Positions 22,272-32,289 of a DNA stretch of 64,000 nucleotides are shown piece after piece. Where the stretch lies: contig WIXG01000259.1 of assembly GCA_009869945.1 (NCBI GenBank), positions 50,679-114,678 of the forward strand, in the 5' to 3' direction. Position numbers and translations under genes: made by a program. The notes below the pieces were generated by a model. That model was not told the DNA's origin, ran no database searches, and saw nothing but the letters and a program-made list of their open reading frames with translations. Every line of letters begins with the position of its first letter. The first letter of the stretch is position 1. Source of the DNA: Mesaphorura yosii. Taxonomy: Eukaryota; Arthropoda; Collembola; Poduromorpha; Tullbergiidae.

Positions 22272-24116
22272 ATGAGACCTCAGAGCGTATTTATATTTGA
22301 TCTCATACTTTGCATTTGCGTCCATCTTACTATGAGTGTCCATCTTTGCATGGATCACATGTCCAGATGTACTTTCCATCTCGTCCATTTTTCCAACATG
22401 GGCATGGAGCTGTCCGAGTCAATCCTCCGTGAAAATCAGTATGACCATACGCCATGGACAGTAACTAGTGGCACATCACCCCTGACAAGAATCAGCACAG
22501 TCACGTTCGCTCCAAACGAAGCCCTGGATCACGTGGACCTGAACCTCAGAGAATCACGATTCTGCAACTTACACCTATTCATACAAATAGAAAATCATCT
22601 GTACACAGAGGGATTGGATTACATCCGGTTGTTATCAGTGACAGGGGAAGCAACATCCACATATTTCGTCTTCATATTCAATAAACCCACCGCTGTCCGT
22701 GCTGATGACTTTTCGACATTGCTAATGTCAGCGCAGACGTACAATTTCCATGTCTTCGCATATTTTATTAAGCGCAGCGAGGCGGCACTGGCGGTGGCGC
22801 AAAGATTTCGTTACTGCTCTCAGGACGATTCATTGCACGAATTGAAGACAGATGAAATTTTGGGGTCATTGACGGCAATGGACACGAACGCGGACGGCAG
22901 ATCCTGTAAGAATTTGAATGGCATACCTGTAATGTTAAAATACCACGAAGATTGCTCTGCTGAAGTATACCGTCATGTAGAGTTTGGGACATGCCCACCC
23001 AAAAGTAGAATCTCCCTCTTCATCTTGAGGGTTCTGAACGGCACCGCCGCCGCCGCGACCTTGCAGAACCCCCTATCCACTATATACCCGACCAATAATT
23101 ATTTGATCAATACTCGTCGTAGGGTCATCTCCATACTGTCTGGATGGACAAAGACGTATCTCGTGTATTGTGAGTACAATCTGGCCCGGACACGTAACGA
23201 AGTCAACTGGATTCACGCATTCGACTGGGGCACTTGGCTCCTGATTCTGTGGGTCTGTGGCGCCGGGATGAGTCTGCACGGGATTCGGGTGGATGAAGTT
23301 CATGGGATACAGTTCAGATTGGAGCCGTACGTCTTTCTGAGACTCGTACTACGTGTGTGTAAGGCACAGACCAAATTCCAACTTGGGATCCTGATCACAG
23401 CCGTGCTATTCTTTAGCCTCTACGAGATTTTCGTTACGAGTGTTGCCATGGCACCCAATCCACCACTTGTGTATGAAAAGATCAAAGATTTGCTTGAGAC
23501 TGGGCATCATATTTATTACAAACTTATACCAGGAGCGGATCCGAACAAATCGATCGCTCAATTGTACTACAGGGATGCATTTGAGAGTCTAGGTGTCGGT
23601 CATTTGATTAACACGAGTTTCCATGGAATCCCAGCGGATGAGTTCAACGATTTTCGCCTACGGCGTGGACAGTCCCGGCTGCTGTACTCTACGTATGGAT
23701 GGGAAAATATATTGCATGCATACCAACAATATACGCCGGAGGCCAAGTGTCACGTCTTGAAACAGAATTTGGGAACGGTGGTTCCGTCGTCTCAGTTCGT
23801 GGGCTTTTTCAGGGAACGAATGGTCGTGGTCATGACCATGATGGTAGAGTCAGGCATTTTACAGTTCGGGTACAAAATGAATAATATTTATGACCTACTA
23901 TTGGCCGAGGAGGAGCGAAGATCACTGGGGTATAAGGAGCCCCCATTGGCGCCACCTATGTCCATGGACTTTGAAATCATGCACATATTTCCCTTTTGTG
24001 GATGCCTACTGGGGCTCGCGGCGGTGGTGTTTGTAATTGAATTGATTCGGGTGTGGCTGGAATCGTGGAATTTAAGTATCATCAAAATGTTTGGTTACCT
24101 CCGGACCACTTCTTAA
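22272..24116 (+). CDS. Divergent ionotropic receptor (IR)-like protein
   Basis: Single exon of 614 residues starting MRPQSVFIFDLILCICVHL, a signal peptide. The frame is open upstream but without an ATG. The N-terminal extracellular half is divergent. Near residue 340-440 are hydrophobic segments (WGTWLLILWVCGAGMSLHGI, then LGILITAVLFFSLYEIF) placed as in the IR pore region. A second ligand-binding lobe-like stretch (PNPPLVYEKIKDLL) follows, and a last membrane helix (FCGCLLGLAAVVFVIELIRVW) comes just before a short C-terminus. This layout fits divergent arthropod IRs. They are glutamate-receptor-derived ion channels for odour, taste or humidity. Canonical glutamate-binding residues are not evident. 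Confidence 0.75.
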   Translation: MRPQSVFIFDLILCICVHLTMSVHLCMDHMSRCTFHLVHFSNMGMELSESILRENQYDHTPWTVTSGTSPLTRISTVTFAPNEALDHVDLNLRESRFCNLHLFIQIENHLYTEGLDYIRLLSVTGEATSTYFVFIFNKPTAVRADDFSTLLMSAQTYNFHVFAYFIKRSEAALAVAQRFRYCSQDDSLHELKTDEILGSLTAMDTNADGRSCKNLNGIPVMLKYHEDCSAEVYRHVEFGTCPPKSRISLFILRVLNGTAAAATLQNPLSTIYPTNNYLINTRRRVISILSGWTKTYLVYCEYNLARTRNEVNWIHAFDWGTWLLILWVCGAGMSLHGIRVDEVHGIQFRLEPYVFLRLVLRVCKAQTKFQLGILITAVLFFSLYEIFVTSVAMAPNPPLVYEKIKDLLETGHHIYYKLIPGADPNKSIAQLYYRDAFESLGVGHLINTSFHGIPADEFNDFRLRRGQSRLLYSTYGWENILHAYQQYTPEAKCHVLKQNLGTVVPSSQFVGFFRERMVVVMTMMVESGILQFGYKMNNIYDLLLAEEERRSLGYKEPPLAPPMSMDFEIMHIFPFCGCLLGLAAVVFVIELIRVWLESWNLSIIKMFGYLRTTS

Positions 24117-24312
24117 ATGAAAGAATGTATTATTCAAAAGGCATGGAAATTTCCATGAACATTTCTACAAATTTCGTATGTCTTTGAGCGACCGAAGGTC
24201 ATTCTTTAGTGAACCCTCAAAACCATGATGGGTACCATGACAATGGAGATGGACTTCTTCGGTTCACGTTCATATTCTCACTCCTCTTGGGTCACCATCT
24301 TGTCTATTCCTG

Positions 24313-24558
24313 AAGCACATGTCCATGTGCACCTTTCATCTCGTCCACTTCTCTGACGTCGAGTTCTCCGAATCCTGTCTACATGAGAATCAGTGCGGCT
24401 AGGCCAGGACTGTGACCAACATCACACGACTTTCCCTGCCTGGGTTGGGGTCAGGGTCGAACGGGTCCGTCGCCATCGTTCACGTGAACCTGAATCACCG
24501 CAAGGGACGGCTTTGTAACATCCACCTCTTCGCATATGCCAACCTCGCCATATGTTAG
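24313..24558 (+). pseudogene. Truncated tandem copy of the IR gene
   Basis: The translation KHMSMCTFHLVHFSDVEFSE closely matches DHMSRCTFHLVHFSNMG of the intact IR gene upstream. After an in-frame TAG the match goes on in the same frame: TVTNITRLSLPG, then VAIVHVNLN and RLCNIHLFAYANLA, aligned to VDLNLRESRFCNLHLFIQI of the parent. It then ends in a stop. Only the extracellular N-terminal region is left; no pore follows. Confidence 0.8.
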
Positions 24559-24962
24559 AGCTGGAGTCACACAGAATGGCTCCCAAAAACGCAGACTCAG
24601 AGTCGGCACTTTGTGTCGACTCTGAAGTCAGTCATTAGGAGCACTGTTCTTATCTACAGTCTACGCTACAGATTACAAACATTGCAAATTTCTCTGTCAC
24701 CGTCAGCTCCAGTTCGGTCTGGTTTTCTTTATCACCTAGACACGAACTCATGATAACCCTTTTTGACTTTGAAGCTTAAGTTCGTTTAATCTGACTTTTG
24801 CAAAAGCAGAAGCAGCAGGCAAGGGCATACGCAATGATTACCACGTGCAAAATGTAAAATCACAAACCTATGTGTACCAGTAATGTCGAAACATTACACA
24901 CAACTTTTGTGTCTCTTGCCAGTTCATGTCCAGAGTATCATCTTCCTTCTTTCACATTTGCG

Positions 24963-26356
24963 ATGGTCTTAGGACGAATGTAAGTTCTACAGCCTCCTCC
25001 AGCTGGAGTCATATAATTTTTTTTTCATGTGCCTTCGCTGTCCTCTGTCGTTTTCAGGCTTCGACGATGGAAACTTCTCCTTGTCTGCTCCTTTACTGCC
25101 TCGTTCATGTACGTCGGCTACGTTCAGTTCGGTGGCACCCTGGCAGTGACTGATCTTACGCCGCCGCCGGAGGATCCAGTCACAGTGGTTGTGGTGTTGT
25201 GCGCGAAGCCAGGCTCAAGTGGCGCTGGCCCGGACACCATAATTAGCGGAGTTTCAAAATATTTGCGTCAGTTGAAAGTTCTGGTCAAGTCACTTCTTCT
25301 GTCCGAGTACGAGCACCAACGGCAGCGCCAGTTGCAGTGGGAGCGGCAGGTGGAGGACTACAAGAGTTTGGAAAAAACACCGCCGCCGCTGGAGCTCATC
25401 ATCTTCTCCGACAATCACGTCATTTGGAAAGAAGTAGAGCGATGGTTGTACGCGTCACGGGAGATTAGTAACGATTACTTGAAGCTTGTTAAAGTGAAAT
25501 TCGATCATGTATCGTATCCGAAGGGTAAGCCGTAAGTTCAACTTTGTCTTCAAGTGACCCTCGATCAGCACATGCAAAAGTTACCTTTCTCCTTTTAGAA
25601 TTTTCCCACTTGAAGCTGTTGGTCTGGCCTTGCACTACATTCCGTCTTTTCTTGGGCCAAGCACTTCCGGCGCATGATTCCATTCTGTATGTGGACACAG
25701 ACGTCATCTTCATGAAGCATGCACGAGTTGTGGCTTCAGAAGCGCACCGGTTCAACTCGAGTCAATGGTGTGGCATGGGTCCGGACTGGTATCATGAGCT
25801 TCCAGACTCAGTTCCATTCTACGGGAGGCAAGGACTGAATGCAGGTGTTGGAGTTTATAAACTGAGTAGGATGCGGACATCTAGTTTTCTGCAGGAAATA
25901 CCTTCAATACACAAAGAACATGAAGTTAAACTTCGCGGCGGAGGTGATCAAGGATTCCTAAATATTTATTTTCACAATCGGCCGGAGGAAGTCCAACAAC
26001 TTTCATGCGGAGCCAATTACATTCCTCTACATTGTATCAAGAGTCCACTCTGTGATGGAGCACTGCCTGAAGCCGGAGCCAAAACTGGAGGAGTTGCCAT
26101 TGTGCATGGATGCTGGCAAGCGTTCTACAAAAATAAACCAGAGTCACAGTTTTCCATTTTATTCGAAGAGTATGAGAAGCTGAAGCTTAGCACGGCACTG
26201 GATGATTCGGAGGTCGTCGACTTTCGGCAGATGCTACGGAAAAGGCTGGAAGAGAATCAGGATCGTATACTTACAGTTCCACCATCGCCAGATGCATGGT
26301 ACGAGACTGGTTGTGCAAAAAATGAGCACTTTATACACAATTTATTTGGTGATTGA
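24963..26356 (+). CDS. Glucoside xylosyltransferase (GT8 family)
   Basis: Three exons: 24963-24979 (17 bp), 25058-25524 and 25599-26356, phases checked, 413 residues. The tiny first exon supplies the ATG (MVLGRM), joined to a type II signal anchor (LRRWKLLLVCSFTASFMYVGYV). The catalytic domain has VTVVVVLCAK, YPK, then WPCTTFRLFLGQALP, the donor-binding DxD in SILYVDTDVIF, and NAGVGVYKLSRM, GGGDQGFLNIYF and HGCWQAFY. This matches GXYLT1/2, which add xylose to O-glucose on EGF repeats of Notch in the ER/Golgi. AATAAA at 26418-26423 is the likely poly(A) signal. Confidence 0.88.
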
Positions 26357-26417
26357 TGACGTATGTCATGACAGTAATATTTCCTTTTTTACTCATTCAA
26401 TAACTCAGTAATATAGA

Positions 26418-26423
26418 AATAAA
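26418..26423 (+). terminator. Polyadenylation signal of the xylosyltransferase gene
   Basis: AATAAA 61 bp after the stop codon. Confidence 0.6.
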
Positions 26424-27104
26424 GACACAAGAAGAATGAATGAATGCGACTGCCACAATCACAACTAAAATCAGAATCAGGATTAAATTACAAATTACAA
26501 CAATAAACTTAACCACCTAAATTGAATTACCAACACAAGTAAAATCGGTTTGTGTGTCCAGGTATCATTTCCTTGTCTACCAAAGACCAAGCGGATCCGG
26601 CGTGCACTCAATGACCCAATCTCTCTCCAGTCCGTTCTATTTTCGGCCGATGCGAACTCATAATTTATTACAAGATCAGTGTATGGTTATTTTGCTACAG
26701 TTTGAGTAAACCAAAGCGTACATAATGAAAGGTTCTGTTTCGCACGAAGTCCTTTGGCATTTGAAGGGTCCATTCCTTTCATAAATGGTCAAATATAACA
26801 CGCAAGCATTGCAATGAGTGCATGGCATTGTCTTGAAGCGAGGGAAACCAAACGCATTCAATACACCGCACTATTGTTCGAAATTAGTCAGGAATTAATT
26901 CCTCAGTCTAAATAAATTTTTGAGTTTTTGTGAAAGTTTGGTCCGCGGCGGGCAACAATTTTGGAGACTACTGGTAAAATATGAATTCATTGAATAAAAT
27001 TAAGCGAGCTTCATATTCCTGGGATACGGACTGGCCTATTAATTTGATTTATGTAGGTTCCATTCTCCATTAAGACACCAAGACATTAATAAGGACAGAC
27101 AAGA

Positions 27105-28055
27105 ATGGCGGGGTTCGGAATCGAAATTGATTACAAGGAAATGGTTCTTGTGCTCATGGACCGTGTTGAGTTAGGCAAAGTAAGTGGAGCTATGTTGGAG
27201 CTCCGTCTTTCTCTTTTCATAGCAGCTTGCGGCAGCAACAATTCAGATCAGACACTGCGTCCATTTCCGCCGTGCTTCTTCAATAGGAAAACAAAATTCA
27301 AGAATTTTGACGAACTGCAGGCACATGTAAAAATGATTCCACCATTAGAAAAACTGAGCAAAGACACCGAGCTACCGGCTTTGGCTTGGGAATTGGTACA
27401 TTGGATATTCACAAATCCTCTGACAATCTCACCAATTTTCAACTTGAATTATGAACATCCGGAAGGGTTAAAATTCACGATGGAGGAAAAAACTAAATTA
27501 AAAGTTCCACGTCTGTCCGCCCCAAGCTCTGGCATCTTGGTGTTTGGGGTCGTGAATCCGACTCCAAGACCTGAGTTTGTGGAGGGGAAAGGAAAGTATG
27601 GGTCATACTTTGGATTCCATGGGTCACCATTGAGCAATTTTCATTCCATTATTCATCGAGGATTCCTCATGTCGTTGAACACTCGGAGCGCCTACGGGGT
27701 TGGCACATATTTCAGCTCAGACTTCAGCACATCACACCAGTACGCGCAGGCGGCAGTGGTTAGCACAGGAAGATTAAAGAGTTCGTTTGGGGCAACACCG
27801 CAGTGTGTCGCCATTTGTGAAATTGTAGATGCTCCAACAGGACTCACAAAACATAAGCATCTGATTGGTACGACTACAAACACTACTGGTGATTCAGGCA
27901 CAAGCTTCAATGAAATTACAGTGACCGTGGTGGCGGATGACAACCTGATTCAACTTACTTACCTACTCCTATTTGCACCGGAACATATTCTAAATTCGGA
28001 GTACAGGATCTCAGTGTATGGAGAGACACAGAAAAGTATTTTCCAAACGCACTGA
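27105..28055 (+). CDS. PARP16-like mono-ADP-ribosyltransferase
   Basis: Single-exon gene of 316 residues, close to human PARP16 (322). The N-terminal helical region is followed by the ART fold with YGSYFGFHGSPLSN (His172), YGVGTYFSSDFSTSHQYA (Tyr202) and NLIQLTYLLLF (Tyr286). This is the H-Y-Y set that marks PARP16-type mono-ADP-ribosyl transferases, which transfer one ADP-ribose from NAD+ to proteins. Human PARP16 is tail-anchored in the ER and nuclear envelope. Here the C-terminus (EYRISVYGETQKSIFQTH) has no hydrophobic tail, so it is probably not membrane-anchored in that way. The absence of introns may mean a retrocopy. Confidence 0.9.
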   Translation: MAGFGIEIDYKEMVLVLMDRVELGKVSGAMLELRLSLFIAACGSNNSDQTLRPFPPCFFNRKTKFKNFDELQAHVKMIPPLEKLSKDTELPALAWELVHWIFTNPLTISPIFNLNYEHPEGLKFTMEEKTKLKVPRLSAPSSGILVFGVVNPTPRPEFVEGKGKYGSYFGFHGSPLSNFHSIIHRGFLMSLNTRSAYGVGTYFSSDFSTSHQYAQAAVVSTGRLKSSFGATPQCVAICEIVDAPTGLTKHKHLIGTTTNTTGDSGTSFNEITVTVVADDNLIQLTYLLLFAPEHILNSEYRISVYGETQKSIFQTH

Positions 28056-28079
28056 TTTATTATTTATCAATTTATTAAT

Positions 28080-28700
28080 ACATATTAATTACATATTTTG
28101 TTTAACACTAAAAATTTAGCTTCTTAACTTTTCCACTTTCGTGGGAAATCTCTTCATTATATGGTCAACGTTGTAGCTCCGAAGGTTTAGAGCACTGGAG
28201 ACCAATTAATTAAGAAACTTTTCTAAAAAGAATAAACCGTTAAATCAGCTACAAAAGTCTTCTGTTTAATTCAAGCATTTACTAGCTGTTTGAACGACTT
28301 TCCTTTTCATCTCACAAGATTTCCACTTCCACAACGTCATCTTTGGTGGCTCACGGCTCAAGCGCTGGGGGCTGAGCAATCATTAATCCTTCGTCATTCA
28401 TTCAAACTGCGAAGCCACCACTTCCGTGACTGAACCACCGCCCAGTTCTCAATCCCAAAAATATGAATTTGGAATTTACAAACTGAATCCAGCTGCGATT
28501 GTGTAATTAAAGAAACCGAACGAGATTACCGAAAACCTCGACCGAGCCTCGTGCACAGTGTGACCTCAATTCCTGCCATTCATTCAGGCTCGTGGTTGTC
28601 GCTGGCCTCCTTTCGTTTCGTATGAGGCCTTAGCGCCACAGCCCGCGTCTCAGCAGAGCTTTTAGAGGCCGACGAATTGGGTCAACTCCATTTAATAGCA
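28080..28700. other. Intergenic, nothing supported
   Basis: A/T-rich 0.6 kb without recognisable genes between the PARP16-like gene and the RING relic. Confidence 0.45.
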
Positions 28701-28719
28701 TAGCCGTAAAAGTGCACGA

Positions 28720-29200
28720 GTCTTGACCTGTGACCATGTCTTTTGCCGACGGTGCAATGTAGAGTGGCGTACCAAGAGCAGAAATCAAGACCAATGGACA
28801 TGCCCAGTGGACAGGGCTAAAGGCACCGCTCAGGAGTTTCCTAAACATGCTGAACAAGCTGGAGCTGTGGTGCCCGTTCAATGGGCTCGGCTGCAACGCC
28901 GATACGATGTTGGGGAACCTCGCCGATCATGAGCTGAACTGCGAATTCAATCCGGAGGGTTTGGTCGAATGTAGCGAAGGCTGCTGCGGGGCGATTCTGA
29001 AGCGAGGGCAGGCCAACAAGCACAAATGCGTCATATATTTCAAGGAATTGTTCAAAAAGCAAGATACGAAATTGAAAGAGCTAGAAAAAGAGTTAAGTCC
29101 CTCCAGGAGAACTCGAAACCCGCACCGGTTTCAAGCCTTTCATTCACACAAATTGCCGAATAAAAAAATGAATAAGTTTGATGCAATAGAATTAACTTGA
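28720..29200 (+). pseudogene. RNF41/NRDP1-like RING-TRAF zinc-finger relic
   Basis: The second half of a RING finger (LTCDHVFCRRCNVEW...WTCPVDR) is in one frame up to about 28815. The next frame then carries APLRSFLNMLNKLELWC and the TRAF-type zinc-finger region GCNADTMLGNLADHELNCEF and ECSEGCCGAI...HKC, followed by a coiled-coil-like FKELFKKQDTKLKELEKEL. The order equals that of RNF41/NRDP1-type E3 ubiquitin ligases. One frame shift lies at about 28813-28820. The first RING Cys pair and the start codon are missing, with stops just upstream. A dead or assembly-damaged copy. Confidence 0.65.
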
Positions 29201-29840
29201 AATCTTGGCGCATCAGATTTTTAATTTGAACCGGCCGAAACTTGCAAAATTTATTTTATTTCCTACATTGAAAATATAAAAATACTTCAAATAGCGCCCA
29301 GTTTAGGCGGCTGTTTTCTGGTTGCGAGCGGCTGGATGCACTACCGCCGTCCCCTTCTGCAGCTGCAGCTCGGCCGCTTGGTGCTGCAGCCTGTAATCAG
29401 CGTCGTTGACTGGGCTCGAAATTCATGGTTGGGAATTTTGAGGTTTTGTAACAATGGCGAATCTTGGCGAAATGTGACGATTTGGTGGCTCCAGCCTGCG
29501 ATTTTATACGAAAAATTGACATGGTTCGTGAATGCGATGGCCAGTGTCCAGTTTTCAAGTGCTTTTCATTGATTCAGACGATGAATGAATCAGTCGATCG
29601 TATGAGTTGACCCAGGAGCTATTGCATGTCACCAAAACCAAACACGACTCCTAACTTGCGTAATTTCGCATTTTGCATAAATTTTCGCAATACATTTTCC
29701 ACTTGAGAGCTCAGATGTCCAGCGCAATTGTCCAGTCAATGAGTGAATGTAAAATAAATGAATTTCCATTGAAAAACAAAGGACTTTATTTAAAACCATT
29801 GAACGTTTAAAGAATTTCCCGTTTAAGCACCTTAATTTGC
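29200..29840. other. Intergenic, nothing supported
   Basis: A/T-rich 3' flank shared by the RING relic and the convergent HEPN-MYND gene. AATAAA-like words occur, but no gene. Confidence 0.45.
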
Positions 29841-29843
29841 CTT

Positions 29844-32282
29844 TCATGAATGATTCGGGAGCCTCAGTTTGCAAAGCATCCCGTGCCCCAGGGCCCTCCG
29901 ATCCGCTTCTTGACACTCGCGCCCACAGTACCAAGCCCACTTGCACGCGGAGCAACGCCCGGGCTTGGGGGCATCGACCTGTCCACAAAAACGGCACGCA
30001 CGAGGGTCTGGGCTTCCGTCCACCTCCAACTGTAGTGCATTGGCATCTTTTACGAGTATCCTAAAGTACCCATCATCCTGTACTAAGGTACACGGATCCC
30101 TGATTTGAATTTTGGCTCCAAAGGCCAACCCCTCCAGCTTTTCGGGACAGTGTTGAATTTTGAGGGGCACCACGTCCTTGTGCTCGTCCTCCGCAAGCAG
30201 GAAAAATGAGCCTAAGGGTTCACCGTCGAGTGGGAGAGCGTCTTCGATGCAGGTCGCCCGGAGTATCCGGTTGTGGTAGTGAGCTGCGTGCCCTGGGTCC
30301 ATTTCGAAGAGTGTAATCGGGGTCGGGGTGCCCCTTGAAATTGCCTCAGGCTGCGTGAGTTGTGCCTCCGTCCCTATTCCGTTGAACAACGGCTCTCTTG
30401 CCCCTGTCATCATGCTGGCCACCGAGTGCCTGTACTGTCTTACCACGAATGTACGTTGAGGGCTTGTGAGCACCGCTATTGACATGGGAGTAGCCGCCAC
30501 AGGCGCCTGCGCCTTCATTGGGGTGCCCGACTCCTGCAGGGATCGCATCTTTTGCTCCACTACCTTCTGCTCCCCCTCTGCGCCCTTGAAGCCGCCATTT
30601 GCAACCGAGTGCCCGTACCAGATTTTGGCTCTCCAACCATCGCCATTGTCCAAATAATACTGGCAGAGAGTTCTCATGGCGTACGGGCTGGCGCCCCCGC
30701 CCTGGCGTGCCCCCAGCGTCCAATAGCCCACTGCGAGCCCGAAATCGTGCCCCCCACCGTCACGGCGTCCATCGTAGTGCAGGCAACCCAAATTGTAAGA
30801 CGCAGAGCTGCACCCGAGCCTGCTACCCTTCTCGTAGTGGCGAGCCGCTTTTTTGTAATTTGGTGCCTCCATCCCAAGCCCTTGCTCGTAAACGAGGGCA
30901 ATTCCGTGCTCCGCCAGAGCCACTTCAGCCGCTGGGGTCTCCTTGGTCCTCGCTACTTTCTTGAAGTGCTTGATGGCCGCCGCAAAATCTATGGGTTCCT
31001 GCCCCGGGTTGCCAATTTTTGGAAGCTCCGTCAGGGGTTTGAAAGGCGCCCAAGGCTGAGCGGCCGTTGGCTCCGGAATGCCCCGAAGCTTGCGATCGCA
31101 TTTGTCCCGCGCTTCCTGCATCTGCTTGTTCTCCGGATCGAAGCTGATTGCCAAATCCAGCTGCACGAGCGCCTTGTCCAGTTGACCCAGCAACACTAGC
31201 GCCTGACCCGCCACAAAATACCCTCGCGCCCACTCCATCCGGCAAGCCGTAGCCTTCTTCCCGTCCTCAAACGCTCGCTTGGCATTCGTGCGTACGAATT
31301 CTTTGGAGGACGTTTTCTGTTGTTGGATCAAGGCGAGATACGCCAGTCCCCGGTCAGCTCGCATGGCGGCAAGGTCAGGTTCGCTAAGGTCGGTCAGTTC
31401 AAGAGCCTCGGACAAGGCGTGAATTGCCTTGTCGAAGTCCCCAGATTGGCAGTGAACTTCAGCTTGAGTGCGGAGATCTTGAGCTCGGATCGTGTTCTCC
31501 TGGTTGATCTAGAGCCAGATTAGCCCGGATTAAACAGGTAAGCTTGGATTAAGCTGTAGGATTAGGACCGGATTAACTTGGATTAAGCACAGCAGAAACT
31601 CAGAGGTCGCGAATTTAGTTGGATTAACTCGGATTAACTAGCTCTCTGTTAATCCGGGCCTACGGTATAACAAATCTGTATTAATAAAACCAGGATTACC
31701 GTTTTGATGTTCTGGTCCACCATTTTCGCCAGATCCTTTGCATTTCCCTGCTTAATTGCGTTCACCTTCGTCTGGGCAGCGCCGAAGTACAGCAACGCCT
31801 TTTCTGCTCTGGACCAGGCGCTCTTAAATTCGCTTTCCTTGATTCCCGAACTTTGACTCCGATTCCAAACGTCCCGCACTGTCGTCATCTGCTTTCGGTC
31901 GACTTGCTCACCAGTCACTGGAAATTTGACTTCCAGCAAAACGGAGGTCAGCGCTCCAAGATCCCAATTTCCGACATTTCCAGATTCTATGCTGCTCTGC
32001 TGAGCAAGGGGCAGCGCCTCGAATTTGTCCGTCTGGTACTTTTGGAGGAGGCGCTCCACGTTGTTTGCTACGTCGTCCTCCCACCCGCACCCTCCACCCG
32101 CGGTCAGCCGCTCCCAACGCTGGCGGAACACATCACGCAGCACCTCGGCGCCGTACTCGAGGAGGCATTGGAGGCGGAGGTTGTTGATCTTGACCTGCAA
32201 GTGGAAAATTGGTCACTCTTTCGCTTTCAGGCACGATAAACTGTTATACAATCGCACTCACATTCGTTTCGCTCGGCGCCAT
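29844..32282 (-). CDS. HEPN (DZIP3-type), TPR, Sel1 and MYND zinc-finger protein
   Basis: Three exons: 32262-32282 (MAPSETN), 31700-32194 and 29844-31508, all in phase 0, 726 residues. Exon 2 is a HEPN domain of the kind at the start of DZIP3-like proteins (EYGAEVLRDVFRQRWERL, then GNWDLGALTSVLLEV and a closing WSRAEKALLYFGAAQ). Exon 3 opens with TPR units (RTQAEVHCQSGDFDKAIHAL; YFVAGQALVLLGQLDKALVQ). Sel1-like repeats follow (AEHGIALVYEQGLGM, ASYNLGCLHYDGRRDGG). A long divergent region comes next. A C-terminal MYND finger (CRFCGQ...CSACKWAWYCGREC...HGMLC) closes the protein. All parts point to protein-protein or RNA-linked scaffolding in the cytosol. No R-x4-6-H RNase motif of catalytic HEPNs is evident. 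Confidence 0.82.
31509..31699 (-). repeat. Intron with a cluster of GGATTAA words inside a small inverted-repeat element
   Basis: This 191-bp intron holds about seven GGATTA(A) copies and one TAATCC between 31519 and 31655. The outermost copies are in inverted orientation (TAGCCCGGATTAAACAG near 31520 and, on the other strand, TAGGCCCGGATTAACAG near 31660). That suggests a MITE of about 140 bp, possibly flanked by TA. The same word is the binding consensus of K50 homeodomains (Bicoid/Otx). Confidence 0.5.
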
Positions 32283-32289
32283 ATCCAGA

